The notes under the pieces are model-generated. The model was not told the DNA's origin. It did no database searches and saw only the letters and a list, made by a program, of their open reading frames with translations. Positions 24,301 to 36,300 of a stretch of DNA of 64,000 nucleotides are shown in pieces. The translations under genes and the position numbers were made by a program. This DNA is from Plazaster borealis. Taxonomy: Eukaryota; Echinodermata; Asteroidea; Forcipulatida; Labidiasteridae. Within the stretch, counting starts at the first letter, position 1, and each line of letters opens with the position of its first letter. The DNA is taken from positions 9,034,501 through 9,098,500 of the forward strand of contig CM037462.1 of the NCBI GenBank assembly GCA_021014325.1, read 5' to 3'.

Positions 24301-27300
24301 ACTCAAGGCACTGTGAACTTCTCCAATGTTTTCCAATTTCAAACAAGGTGAAATAACGGCAGGTAAAAAACCTTGTACTGGACGGCACTTAGCCGCTGGT
24401 TGTCCAAGACTAATTTTGACAAGGTCCCTTACTAAAAAAACATCTCTTACAAAACACAAAGTCAAAGAAAGATATAAGGTTTACTGCTTACCACTTCCTC
24501 CATGATGCTGGTAGGCATCTTTGACGTAAGCTCTCAGCAAGAGGAGACCATCTTGGATGAACTCATTAAGAAATCCCTTAGAGTGAAACAGCATTGATCT
24601 CTGCCTGACTACTTGAACATCGCTAGTGTGATCTTCCGATACTGATAATAATAATAAAAGGATTTATAATGTATATTCGGTTTGAGGTAACAACATGTGT
24701 ATATCTACTTTAAAGATGGGCTATAACGTCAAATTCAGTTTTGTGATACACTCATTTTCCAATAGATAGAGTCCTCATGTAAGTGGGGGAAAAATTACAA
24801 GTCTCTAACCTTATGTTAAAGTGGTGTAATTGCCATTCTATTCGATGCACTTCTAGTGCAAAATTTGTCAACATTCAAAACATCCTGACGATGACTAGAG
24901 CAAGCTAGTCGAAACGTTGAGACCAATCCAAGAACTGACTCCGCGGTAGTACAGTTAATTACGATCCTATAAGCTAAAGTAGTAGTCCCAGCCTATTTCT
25001 ATACCTTCCGCCTAGGTAATAGTTAATAAGCAGGACAGTTCTTTTCAGAACTGAGAAGTCTCTCGAACACCCGAACAATCTACTCCGCGGTAGTAGAATT
25101 AAGCAAGACAGTTCTCTAAGAACAAACTCTACCTGGCAAGTAGATACACACATGGTGTTACCGCAAACCAAATATATCCTATGAAATCATTCAGGAGAAA
25201 AATGGGTCAGTACATTTTTGTACGGGGATGTTTTGGTTCATTCGTGACTTTTTCAGAGCAAAATTTGAAACATGACGTCAATGGATTTCACCAACTTATG
25301 GGTCTTTACATTCCAAGGAAGAATTTGTTCATCAGTCCACAGTTCAAATTCAATGCTGTTTTGATTGAATACCATCGAAAGTCAGGAATGGACCAATACA
25401 TCCCCGCACAAAAATTTGGAAGTGTATCGAATAGAATGGCAATAACACCACTTTAACATGAGGTTAGAGATTTGTAATTTTTTTCCCCACTTACATGAGG
25501 ACTCGATCTATTGGAAAACGATTACATCACAAAATTGAATTTGCCATTAAAGCCCATCTTTAATGTGTAGATGTTGTTCTTTGAAACTTGTCTTCTAAAA
25601 AAAGTGCACAAGAAAAGAAAGGATAAAACAAAAGAGGACTATAACAAAAAAAGACAATAGGGTCCCTGGTTGGGTGAAGGTACCCAGTTGGAAAATGTGT
25701 ACGAAACCAATGGGAGCTGCTGCCAAAAAGTACAGACGAAAGAGGGACAATAGGAGGTCCTCAATTGCAGGTGTTTACAACCTTGTGGATAGGTTTCCAC
25801 ATTCAAAGCGTATAACAAAAGGGATAATAAGTCCACGGTTGCTATCACAAAGGAAAACATTGTGGTCCACAGTTGCTATCACAAAGAGTTGAACAAAGGA
25901 GGGTCCACGATTGCCGGTGTTTACACACGTGGGTGTTTGTGTGAACTTACACTTTACAGGAGTGCCCTTGTGGGGTCTTTTACACAATGGAACAATGGAC
26001 CTCACAAGGGAATTTTGTGTTCATCCTGGACCCCACAATTGAATTCTTTAGAAAAGGGAATAATAGAACAATAGCAGGACACCACAAACCGGATCTGTAA
26101 GGTTGTGTGTTATGTGTGTGTGTTAAATATATTATACGTATATTCCTCCCCTGAAAATCGAGATGCCCCAATTTTTCGGTATTTTTTATCACAAATATTG
26201 AGACAAACTCTGGAAAAACAGGATTGCAGACCTGTATGCAATCTCATAGACCCATTCGCAGGCAAGCCAGAAATGGCCAGCGGTTTTAAGACTCACCTAC
26301 TGACAGGATCTCCAGGGCTGCATCATGATTCCCTCGCTGGCGCTCCACCATTGCGAGAGCAATTCTAGCATCGAGATGGTTCGGTACTTTCTGTAGAACC
26401 TGGCGGTAAGCGTCGGCTGCTGATCCCAGCTCCCCAAGAGAAGTCAGGCACTCAGCGTAGCGAAGCCATACAGCAGCCTGATACAGGGAATGACACAGGC
26501 TTCAGATGTAAAAAGCCGCTAAGCAAGACAAAGTTCCCTACAGGTTACCAGCCAAATTGCAATGTAAAGAACACTGCTGTGTATAAGATATGCATAAGAT
26601 GTGCATAAGATTGGTTCCTCATCGCAAGTTGTTTACTTAGCAAACTGAAATCTGATTTAGGTCTAAAAGAAACGTACCAAGTTGTAGTTCTCCGTGTCGA
26701 CTAGTACCTCCAGTAACGACAATGCGTCTACAAAATGACCTGATGTTAAACGGAACAAAATCAACAAAATAATTGACACTGACAACATCTCTGAAACCAA
26801 ATCAGTCACATATGGCTTAAGCTGGGATTCGAACCAGGGCCACAGTGGTGAGAGGCGAGAGCTTTACGCACTAGCCACCTAAGCCACAAATACCACCCAG
26901 AAGTAGATCAAAGAGCAGGATTTCTTTATATCTGAAATAAATAACAGTTACTTCTTTCAACCAGGCAGACACAAAAAGGGTCAAAAGTTCAGATAAAAGT
27001 CTGAAATTTCTCATCCCTTACGTTATCTTGCCTCACGACCAAAAGGCCGAAAAATTTTCAAATTCACAAATTTATGCATTCTCTACCAGTATTCTATGGG
27101 TTCTATTTCAATGATGAATACATAAAAACATACCCAGATCTATATATGCCTCTGCAACATCCAGATATAAATCTCCCATCTCGTTGGGACTCTTAGCAGA
27201 CAACATCTCAACTACCCCCTGTAAAAAAATAAAATAAAAATAACTGTTGGTAAGAATATGGTTGGCCTTTACAAACTCAATTTAAAAAACCCTGAACAAC

Positions 27301-30300
27301 AGCCACAGAGAGCACACTGTTATAAACAATGAGAAAACAACATCGCTATATACCTCATACATATTCATGATCGAGAGCCAAATTCTCAATGGTCCAATCA
27401 CTATCACATGCAAGATGCTGTTTTTTTTGCTGTTTACCAAACGTGCACGCAAATATTTAGCACAGGATTATGCTCAAACTCGATGAAGTAAAAACAAAGC
27501 AAATATTTTGAATTCCTGTCAAAACCTATGCGTAATAGTTGACTGTAACGAAAGTGCCAGCTATCCCTCCAAATAAAACTGCCAACGATAAAGCAAGAGG
27601 TATGATTGGCTACAAGTATCAGCTTTTTGTGCAATACCACAAACCTGATATGAAGAAATCAATAAAGTAATACAGCAGCAATGCGTGGCCCGGAGTTTTA
27701 CTTTTTTCCCCAGGTCACGCCTGCGTACGTGTGTGACTGACCTATAAAACAAAATGAGGTCAGGCCCGCTCGGCAAATGTGTGCAAGCAACAACCGCACA
27801 GCAAAGCCAACCACTATGTTCATCACTGAGCATAAGGCATTTTATCATTAATAAATGAACGATAAAAGAAATAAATACAAAGGCGTAGGAGACTGTAGCA
27901 TGTGCAACAGTCTATTATGCATGCCCATGTAGGGTGTAGGGTGTCGTGGCCGAGCGGTTAAGAGCATCGAATTCAAGTTCTGGTGGTTAGTCATCAGGTT
28001 GTGGGTTCGAATCCCGGTCATGGCACCTGTGTCCTTGAGCAAGACACTGAACTATATTGCTTCTCTTCACCCAGGTGTATAAATGGGTACCTGCAAGGGT
28101 AGAGGTTGATATTGTGTTTGAAAAAGTCTTTGGAGCGCCACGGTTGCCCAGGGTTGTATACTCCCCAGGGAGCTGAGAAAGATTAAAGGAATGTTATTGG
28201 CCCAATGACCAGGGCACTAATGTAAAGCGCATTGAGACGCTTATTGTAAAATGCGCTATATAAGAACTTGTTATTATTATTGTTATTGTTATTATTATTA
28301 TTAGAAGCAATCCTGGAACTAGGTTTAGTACGTAGACTTTAGTTTTTGGTATGTTACCTTGACAGTTTGTAACTGCTTGCAGTGAATGAGGCACACTCCC
28401 AATTTGGCGATCAGGTCAATCGGCAACCCTTCCGGTACGGTCACATCCATGATGTCCTGTCTGTGTCCGGAATGTATGATTGAAGTTTGTGTAAATAACT
28501 TTTGTGAGTTGTGAGAAAGTTTGCAGAGATGTTGGAAACGTGCTTTCTGTATAATCCTCATCATACGGTCAGATATGGATAATCTTGTTGATTTTTTGCC
28601 CCATTTTCAGGAAAAATGTCAGGAAAATTATTAAGAAACAGAAGTATGTGGCTTTGTTTTAGAATTGTACATTCCTTGTGAACAGAGAAACATTAGAAAA
28701 CGTCAATTCGGTCCTTTTCATTGACACTCTTGTTTGAGCGGAAATAGTTCATTTTGGTACAAGCGGCTTGCGGCCACTATGGTCTCTAAAGGGTTCAGGA
28801 AAGGACCAGCGTTATATTTTTGTCGACGTAATGCTTATTAATAGGCAAAATTATAAAGAAAGATACAATAAGAGTCACCTGTGAAAGTTTCAGCTGAATG
28901 CAGTGTCTACTTTTTTAGTGTACAGTGTATACGCCATAAGCGCTAAATTTGGGGGAAAGCAGGCAATTAAATTGGGCCCTGGGAGAAGTGCAAAATGACA
29001 GGGCTTTCACTGTAGATCCATAGAAAGAAAAATTCATATCTCAATTATTTACCCGTTTTCTGTGTTAGACAATGAGAGTTGTTCAATACCGACGACCGCA
29101 CTGTTATCAACTCTTGATTTGATGATGACCCCACAGTGGTCTGAAATGACTTGTAGAGCTTGCTGATACTTGCGATTGACTATGTGGAGCTCGGCTAAAA
29201 TGTTCACATCTGCTCAAAAGATACCGATATGAAGTTATCAGGGGGTGAGAGTCTTTGCTGACAAAAACGTCTGAAACTAGGATCCAGATTTCAGGAGGTA
29301 TGTTGGAAAATGATGATATTGCCACCTTTTGGTTGCCCCTGGAGTTACAGGTTCCAGGGAGCTTCTGGGAACAGTACCCTCAGCACTAGAGAAAAATATC
29401 AAAGAGTGGGATTTTTTGGTATCTGAACAAAATAACAGCTACCTTTTTCACCAGACAGAAACAAAATTTGTTTACAAATCTGTAATTTCCCATCGATGAT
29501 TCTTCTAAAACTATTTTTCTCTTATACAGAACTGTTTTGTTTAATTCCTATTTTAACTGGTCTGTTAATGTTTTCTCCAAGTGTGTGGGAACTAAGGTTT
29601 GCTGTAACACCATTCAATAATCGCATTATTTCCTCCAAGCCTTTCATCAAGGCCTAGCTTTCATGGCTTAGACAAAGCTGTGTAATCATGGAATGAATGG
29701 ATGGGAAGACCACAACATGTGCGCGAGATCGAGTGGCAAAGCCTAAAGGCCTTTTCCAACTTGATGTTTCAGTTTTTGTTGTTGACGTATTCATAAAGTT
29801 TCAAATACAAATTATTCATAATATTTATGCAAATATAGTAAAGTGCTGAAAGGTAAACCAATCACAATGCATGACAAGTTAATGTATGCTGACCCCATCC
29901 CTTGTGATGGGTTTGGAATTTTGCTACCCCGGGAGGTTAGCAAAAAACAAGAAATAAAGAAGAACGTTAGAAATTCTGGACAAATTGGAACAGCCTTGTT
30001 GCTTTACCACTCGTGCGTGTGGTCTCCAGTTCCAGTCGCTGTGCGGCTGCACATAAGTCTAAGCCACGAAGGCCTTGACGAAAGGCTAATTTCCTCCTGG
30101 TTGTTACACTTCCCAATGTTTTGGGGTTTTTTGCTTCCTTTTTTTTTTTATACACCTGGGTAAAGAGAAGCAATTCATGGTTAGATGTCTTGCTCAAGGA
30201 CACAGTTTCTCTACCATTAGCTAGAGAAGAATACAAGGAGAAGTGGTACCTTCAGATCGGATGAGATGTGGGTATTTAGAGAATGCCGTCTCGAGTATGT

Positions 30301-33300
30301 CCAGTGCCGTTTTTATATCTCCATCCTGGTGATGAGCCTGGCAGAAGAAATATAAAAACTTCTTCAATTTGGTGCTTCAAACTTAACCCTCTTACTGTAT
30401 AACCATTCAATATTATCAATGTGGTTCTGAATGGTGTATAAACTATGCCAGCCTTCAATGATATCATGTGGTTAATGCATGTACACAGTACACAGTCAAC
30501 CCTCCCTCTGTCTGACCATTCAATATCTTCAATATCTTCCACTGTGGTTCTGAGTGATATTCAACATACAAGTACGCCAGCCTGTATATCATGTGGTGAA
30601 TGCTTCTGCACTTTAATTTTTTTTAATTAAAAAAAAATGTAAACTTTTCCAAGGCCTGAAGTTTCGACCCTTGCAGAAGCTTTAAAAAAAAAAAAAATTG
30701 TTTAGCTTTGGAGAAAGACTCAACTAGGGTTTAAACGTTCGGCCAAAATTTTGTATTTATACCATAATGGATATGTGCGCATTACAAGTCTTATTATTAT
30801 TATTATTATTATTATAATTATTATTATTATTATTATTATTATGTAATTTTTGTTGGTAAGCAGTTTGCAACACCTAATTCTGTTTTTGTTATTTTTTCAA
30901 TAATGTAGACGATCTTAGATCAATAGGCTAGAACCAACATTTTCGGCTACTTTCAAATACCTTGACTACATCCTTGGCCAGCTGCATGTACTGTTCTCCT
31001 TCATCTTCAGGTAATGCTTTCAGTAAGACCTGGTAACAATCTAGCACTTTCTTCTTGTCCTGTAACTGCTCATACAGGTGGATTCTTTCCATATGGTTAC
31101 TCAGATCGCTGGGATTGTACCGGATTGCTGTCATATTGATACACAAGGAAAAGGCATCTTTGGTAAATTAATAATAATACTGGAGTCTTATATAGGGCAC
31201 TTGAAGGCAGGCTTCATTTTTTAAATTTTTTTTTTTGTATTGTTATTATTTTATTATTATTTTGTTGGGGGGGGGTAATATAAGACCCATGTATCACCTT
31301 ATAAGGGTTTACAATGTGCTGTGGTGCACTCAGCAGCCACTGCCAGAAACATAGGGGCAAACCTCTACTCTTAGCGATAATTAATGTTTTACTATACATA
31401 TACTTCCATGTTTTATATTGTTGTTTTTGCATGTTTGAAGTTGTCTTTGTTTGTTTGGTTTATTCTGATGTGTGAACAAGGGTCCCCATTTAGTGCGCCT
31501 GCGGCCTGTTCGGGGATTCCCTTTTGCACTACGTTGTATTTTGATGTTTGTGCAATAAAGGTATTAAACTAAGTGTAACAAGGTTCTTTTCTGTGCATTA
31601 CACAATACACGGGACCTACTGCTTTACGTCCCATCTGAAGGACAAAGCAATAATGGTTATTGTCTTGTTTAAAGGCACTGTACACGTTTCGTAAATACTC
31701 AAAATATATATTAGCATAAAAACTGACTTGGTAACGAGCAACAGAGAGCTGTTGATAGTATAAAACATTGTGAGAACCGACTCCCTCTGAAGTAACGTAG
31801 TTTTTGAGAAAGAGGTAGTTTCTCACTAAAAGAATAAAAACTTCTTGCAAGAAGCCTTTTATTCCTATCTGAAAGCACACAAATATGTACAACAAGGGTG
31901 TTTTTTCTTTCATCACTTGCAACTTCAAGGACCAATTGAGCCCAAATTTTCACAGGCTTGTTATTTTATGCATATGTTGGGATACACCAAGTGAGAACAC
32001 TGGTCTTTGCCAATTACCAAACGTGTTCAGTGCCTTTAAGGACACAAGTGTCAAGACCGGGACTCGAACCCACACCCTGAAGATCAGAAACACAAAAATT
32101 TGAGTCCAGTGCGACTGACCGCTCGGCCACGACATGCCAAATTCATTGTCATCTTTCACTTTTCGAAAAACAAACCATACAACCAACCTGTGTAAATGTC
32201 ATCAAATGCGGTAATCTTGGTCTAGCGATATATGGTTTATGTATTGTCAGAGATTTTGTGCTCTTTAAAGGAAGACCTTTTGGTCTTAAGGTCTTCATCT
32301 GTGTATTTTCTTCACTTGGTAGTATGGCATATCTTGGCCGACCGGTCTAGTGCATTGAACTGAAGTTCTGTCGACGGAATGGACTGAGGTGGGTTTGATC
32401 CGCGGTTATGACAATTGTGTCCTTCAGCAAGGCACTAAACCATAGTTGCTTCTCTTAGCCCAGATGTATATGGAAACCTACGAGGGCTGGGATAGTATTG
32501 TGTTGGATTAACCCCTCAGCGCTAATATAAGCAGCTTGGGGTTGTATGCTCTCCAGGGAGTTGAGAAAGTTAGAAGAATGGTCTAAGTATGCCCAATGAA
32601 CAGGGATAATAATGTTGTAAAGTGCCTTTATCTAGCCACTAGGATATGCATTATTATTTCAGAAGGCAATATTTCTCTGGAGGATTGGTATTGGTATGAT
32701 CTATTTAATCAGTAAGCTTTACCTAAGAAATAGCTTCGTTGTGACAAGGTGAGATTTCACAACATACCTTTGGAATAACAATGGATGGCTTTGTCAATAT
32801 CATCCTGCTCTAGGCACATCTCAGCACAACGGGTCCATTCTTCAGAGTCGCTTGGATTTAGATGAGATGCTATCAGAGAAAACTATGAAATCAAACAAAT
32901 AATACAAAATAGCAAATAAAAAAAATCAATTCTGGGATTTCAACTCTGGGACCTGAACTCTGGAAACTCAACTCTGGGAACTCAACTCTGATGGAAACTT
33001 AACTTAGGAAACTCAACCCTGGGAACTCAATTCTGGGAACTCAACCTTAGGAACTCAACTCTGATGAAACTCAACTCTGAAAACCAACTCTGGGACCTGA
33101 ACTCTGGAAACTCAACAAAGGGAACTCAACTCTGGAAACACAACTCTGGGAAAATCTCAACCCTGGGAACTCAATTCTGTGAACTCATCTCTGGGAACTC
33201 AATTCTGGGACCTCGACTCTGGGAACTCAACTCTGATGGAAACCTAACTCAGGAATCTCAACCCTGGGAACTCAAATCTGGGAACTCAACTCTGGGAACT

Positions 33301-36300
33301 CAACCCTAGGAACTTCAATTCTGGGAACTCAACCTTAGGAACTCAACACTGAAAACCAACTCTGGGACCTGAACTCTGGGAACTCAACTCTGGGACATCA
33401 ACTCTGGGAACTCAACTCTGATGGAAACTTAATTCAGGAAACTCAACCCTGGGAACTTAATTCTGGGAACTCAACTCTGGGAACTCAACTCTGGGAACTC
33501 GGCTCTGGGAACTCAACTCTGTGATTTCAACTCTGGAAACTTAACTCTGGGAAATCAACTCTGGGAACTCAATTCTGGGAACTCAATTCTGGGAACTAAA
33601 TTCTGGGAACACAACTCTGGGATTTCAACTCTGGGAACTGTTCAGAACTCTGATGGAAACTCATCTCTGGAAACTCAACTCAGGAAACTCAACCCTGGGA
33701 ACTCAATTCTGGGAACTCAACCTTAAGGAACTTAACTCTGATGAAACTCAACTTTGGGAACCAACTCTAGGAACTCAACTCTGGAAACTCAACTCAGGGA
33801 ACTCACTCTGAGAACTCAACTCTAAGTTGACCCGGGACATTGCTAGGTTTGAAGAGATTTCAAGGCATAGAACAGAGCAACAGAGGTGATGACCTTTTTG
33901 AGTCATATGAATTTTAAGCTAGCGCCTAGACCCTGGGTGAGCTTCATAATAATTAATAATTATAATAGCATACATTTATAACATGAAATGTTTGTCATAA
34001 ATGACACTCTAGTCGCCAACTTGTTGGAGGTGAAAACATTATTTTATTAAATGAAGCGATAAGTAACATCTTGAAAAGGGTAAAAGTTGGTGAGGCACAA
34101 ACTATTAATTTTTTTTACGTTTCTCACCTGTAGTGATTTTTCCATATCTTGCTTATCTTCGTAAATCATACCCAGAAGCTGGTAAGGGTCTGGGCACCGA
34201 GGAACCTGTCTGATGATCTCTAGGCACATCTTGATGGCCTCCTGGTGCCCACCACGGGCAAAGCACAAGTGGGCTGCCCCCATTAGCCCTTGCAGACCCT
34301 TGGGAACACGACTGTGACCTTTCTTACGGGCCCGTTTTGTCTTCTGGCGTTTTTCTGCCCTTCCGAGACGCATTTCGTGAGAGAGAGGCGAGTTGTCTGA
34401 TACAAAAGTTGATAAATTAAAGAGTTAAATCATGCCCAAAATATTACCTTTAAACAGATGAGGCACAGTTGTTCATTTTGAAAATAGCACTTCCATTGAA
34501 AAAATTCAAAGTCTATGATAACAATTTGAAGAGGCACAAAGGCATTTATGTAAACCTACTTCACCTGTTCAAAAGCTTTCTTAAAGGGATTGTATACGTT
34601 TGGTAATTGGAACCCACTGTTTGTTTCATTCCGATATATTTGTAGATATATACCATAAAACTAACATGTGAAAACTTCATTTCAAAAGGTGGTAGCGTTT
34701 TTGAGATATTGCCAAAAATCTGGAGCGGTTATGTCCACGCAGGAAGAATAATCTGCAATTGGAATACCGGTACACAATCTGAGAAACGTTACTGTCAGTA
34801 ACGCTTCTCAGATTCAAATTTTAGGGGATGAAATGTGATATCTTATTCCATAACCGCAGTACTTTGAAGTGAAAAGTTTCTCAAAATGCATTATACTATC
34901 CAAAGCTGCTGTACTTCTTACCAAGTAAGTTTTTATTGCCATTAATTTTCAGAGTCATTACCAAACGTATACAGACCCTTTAAAGAACCTAGTTAATGTT
35001 ATTGTTAAACTTATTTTTCTTACTTTCCTTCCAACATCACACAGGAAATCCGAATCCAAAATGGCACAACCAGACTTTGAGATTTAAAAAAAAAGGATTC
35101 AAAAACTTTGCCGCATTCTGATTTTGTGACAAGAATTAAAACAGTACTGCAGAGATTACATTGTATTTGCCAGGCAATCTAGAATCTACATGTCACCTTG
35201 TGATGTTGATGAGAGGCCTGATATGTCGCTTCTATCTTTGCGAGGACGCCCTCTACCTCTCTTAGGAGTTACAGGTTCCGGTTGCGGTTTCCTCGGCCGA
35301 CCAATTTTCCCTGCAAAATAGGAGAAAAGACAGATACCAATAACAAATTTTCAATCATCTACATGAGGGTTGACTTTGTACTGTATATGCATCATATTGC
35401 CGACTGGCACAGCTTTCTATCATTGAAAACCACAGTGGATGATAATTGAATTGTCAGACAGTAGGAGGGTTGCCTGTGTACGGTTTATGCATGCACCACA
35501 TTATATCATATTGCAAGCTGACATAGTGCAGACTATCATTCCAACAGTGGATGATGTTGAATGATCAGACAGTAGGCATGGTAGGAGGGATATAAAAGCT
35601 TGAAGAGGTTCACCTCTAGGCTTATAAGCATACTGTCTTCCAGGAGGCACATATTCATCGTCGTCACCAAGAAGATCCCCCTCCTGATCTCCATTGTCAT
35701 CTTCATCATCATCTCCTTCTTCTGCATTCTCCCTTCCCTCCTCTTCATCTTCCGCATCCTTCTCTGCGTGTTCCTCCTCTTCGTCGCTGTCATCACTAGC
35801 ATTCTCATCTGTCTCGGCTCCTTCGGGTCCTTCTTCGGGTCCCACGAGCTCCTCTGAACTAAGGAACTGTATCACCTACAGTACAAGACAATTATGAAAA
35901 ACGGGATGAACAGTATACAACATGGAATATTTCCACTGTGAGAGATTAAAGGTTAAACTCATTCCAGGGCCAATCCACTGGACTTCCTGTGTGATCCTTT
36001 GTATCCTTCCTCAGTATCTTTTGATACAACAAGGGAAGTCCAGTTGTAGGCCTATATGCCTTCAGACATGGCTAGAGTAGTTAAAAGGGAATTTATTTAA
36101 CCAGTAACCCCAGTTTATTAATTATTCAATTACACATCCAACACAACAACAGCGCAATTGCCTTACAGGGTGAATATGAATGAAAAGAATCGCTCAGTTG
36201 GGCAAAAATACCGTATCTGACCATGCAGACTGCCAATTTTTATCTCCTTTAACTGTCAATATCCTCAAGGGAGTCAAATGTATCTGTCCAGAAAAGTTAA

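Noticed and set aside
27941..28025. tRNA-Leu gene
   Set aside because: A and B boxes and a long variable arm are present, but the anticodon stem is poor and the sequence continues into a SINE body with several genomic copies.
33064..33309. Repetitive protein on the + strand (LNSGNSTLGTQ-type)
   Set aside because: Translation of the 14-bp minisatellite; open by chance in places, with no gene context.
35536..35897. Other open frames across GTF3C3 exon 2 (Ser-rich on +, Met/Arg-rich on -)
   Set aside because: Shadow frames of the GAA/GAT-rich acidic exon. The chosen frame is fixed by the phases of exons 1 and 3.
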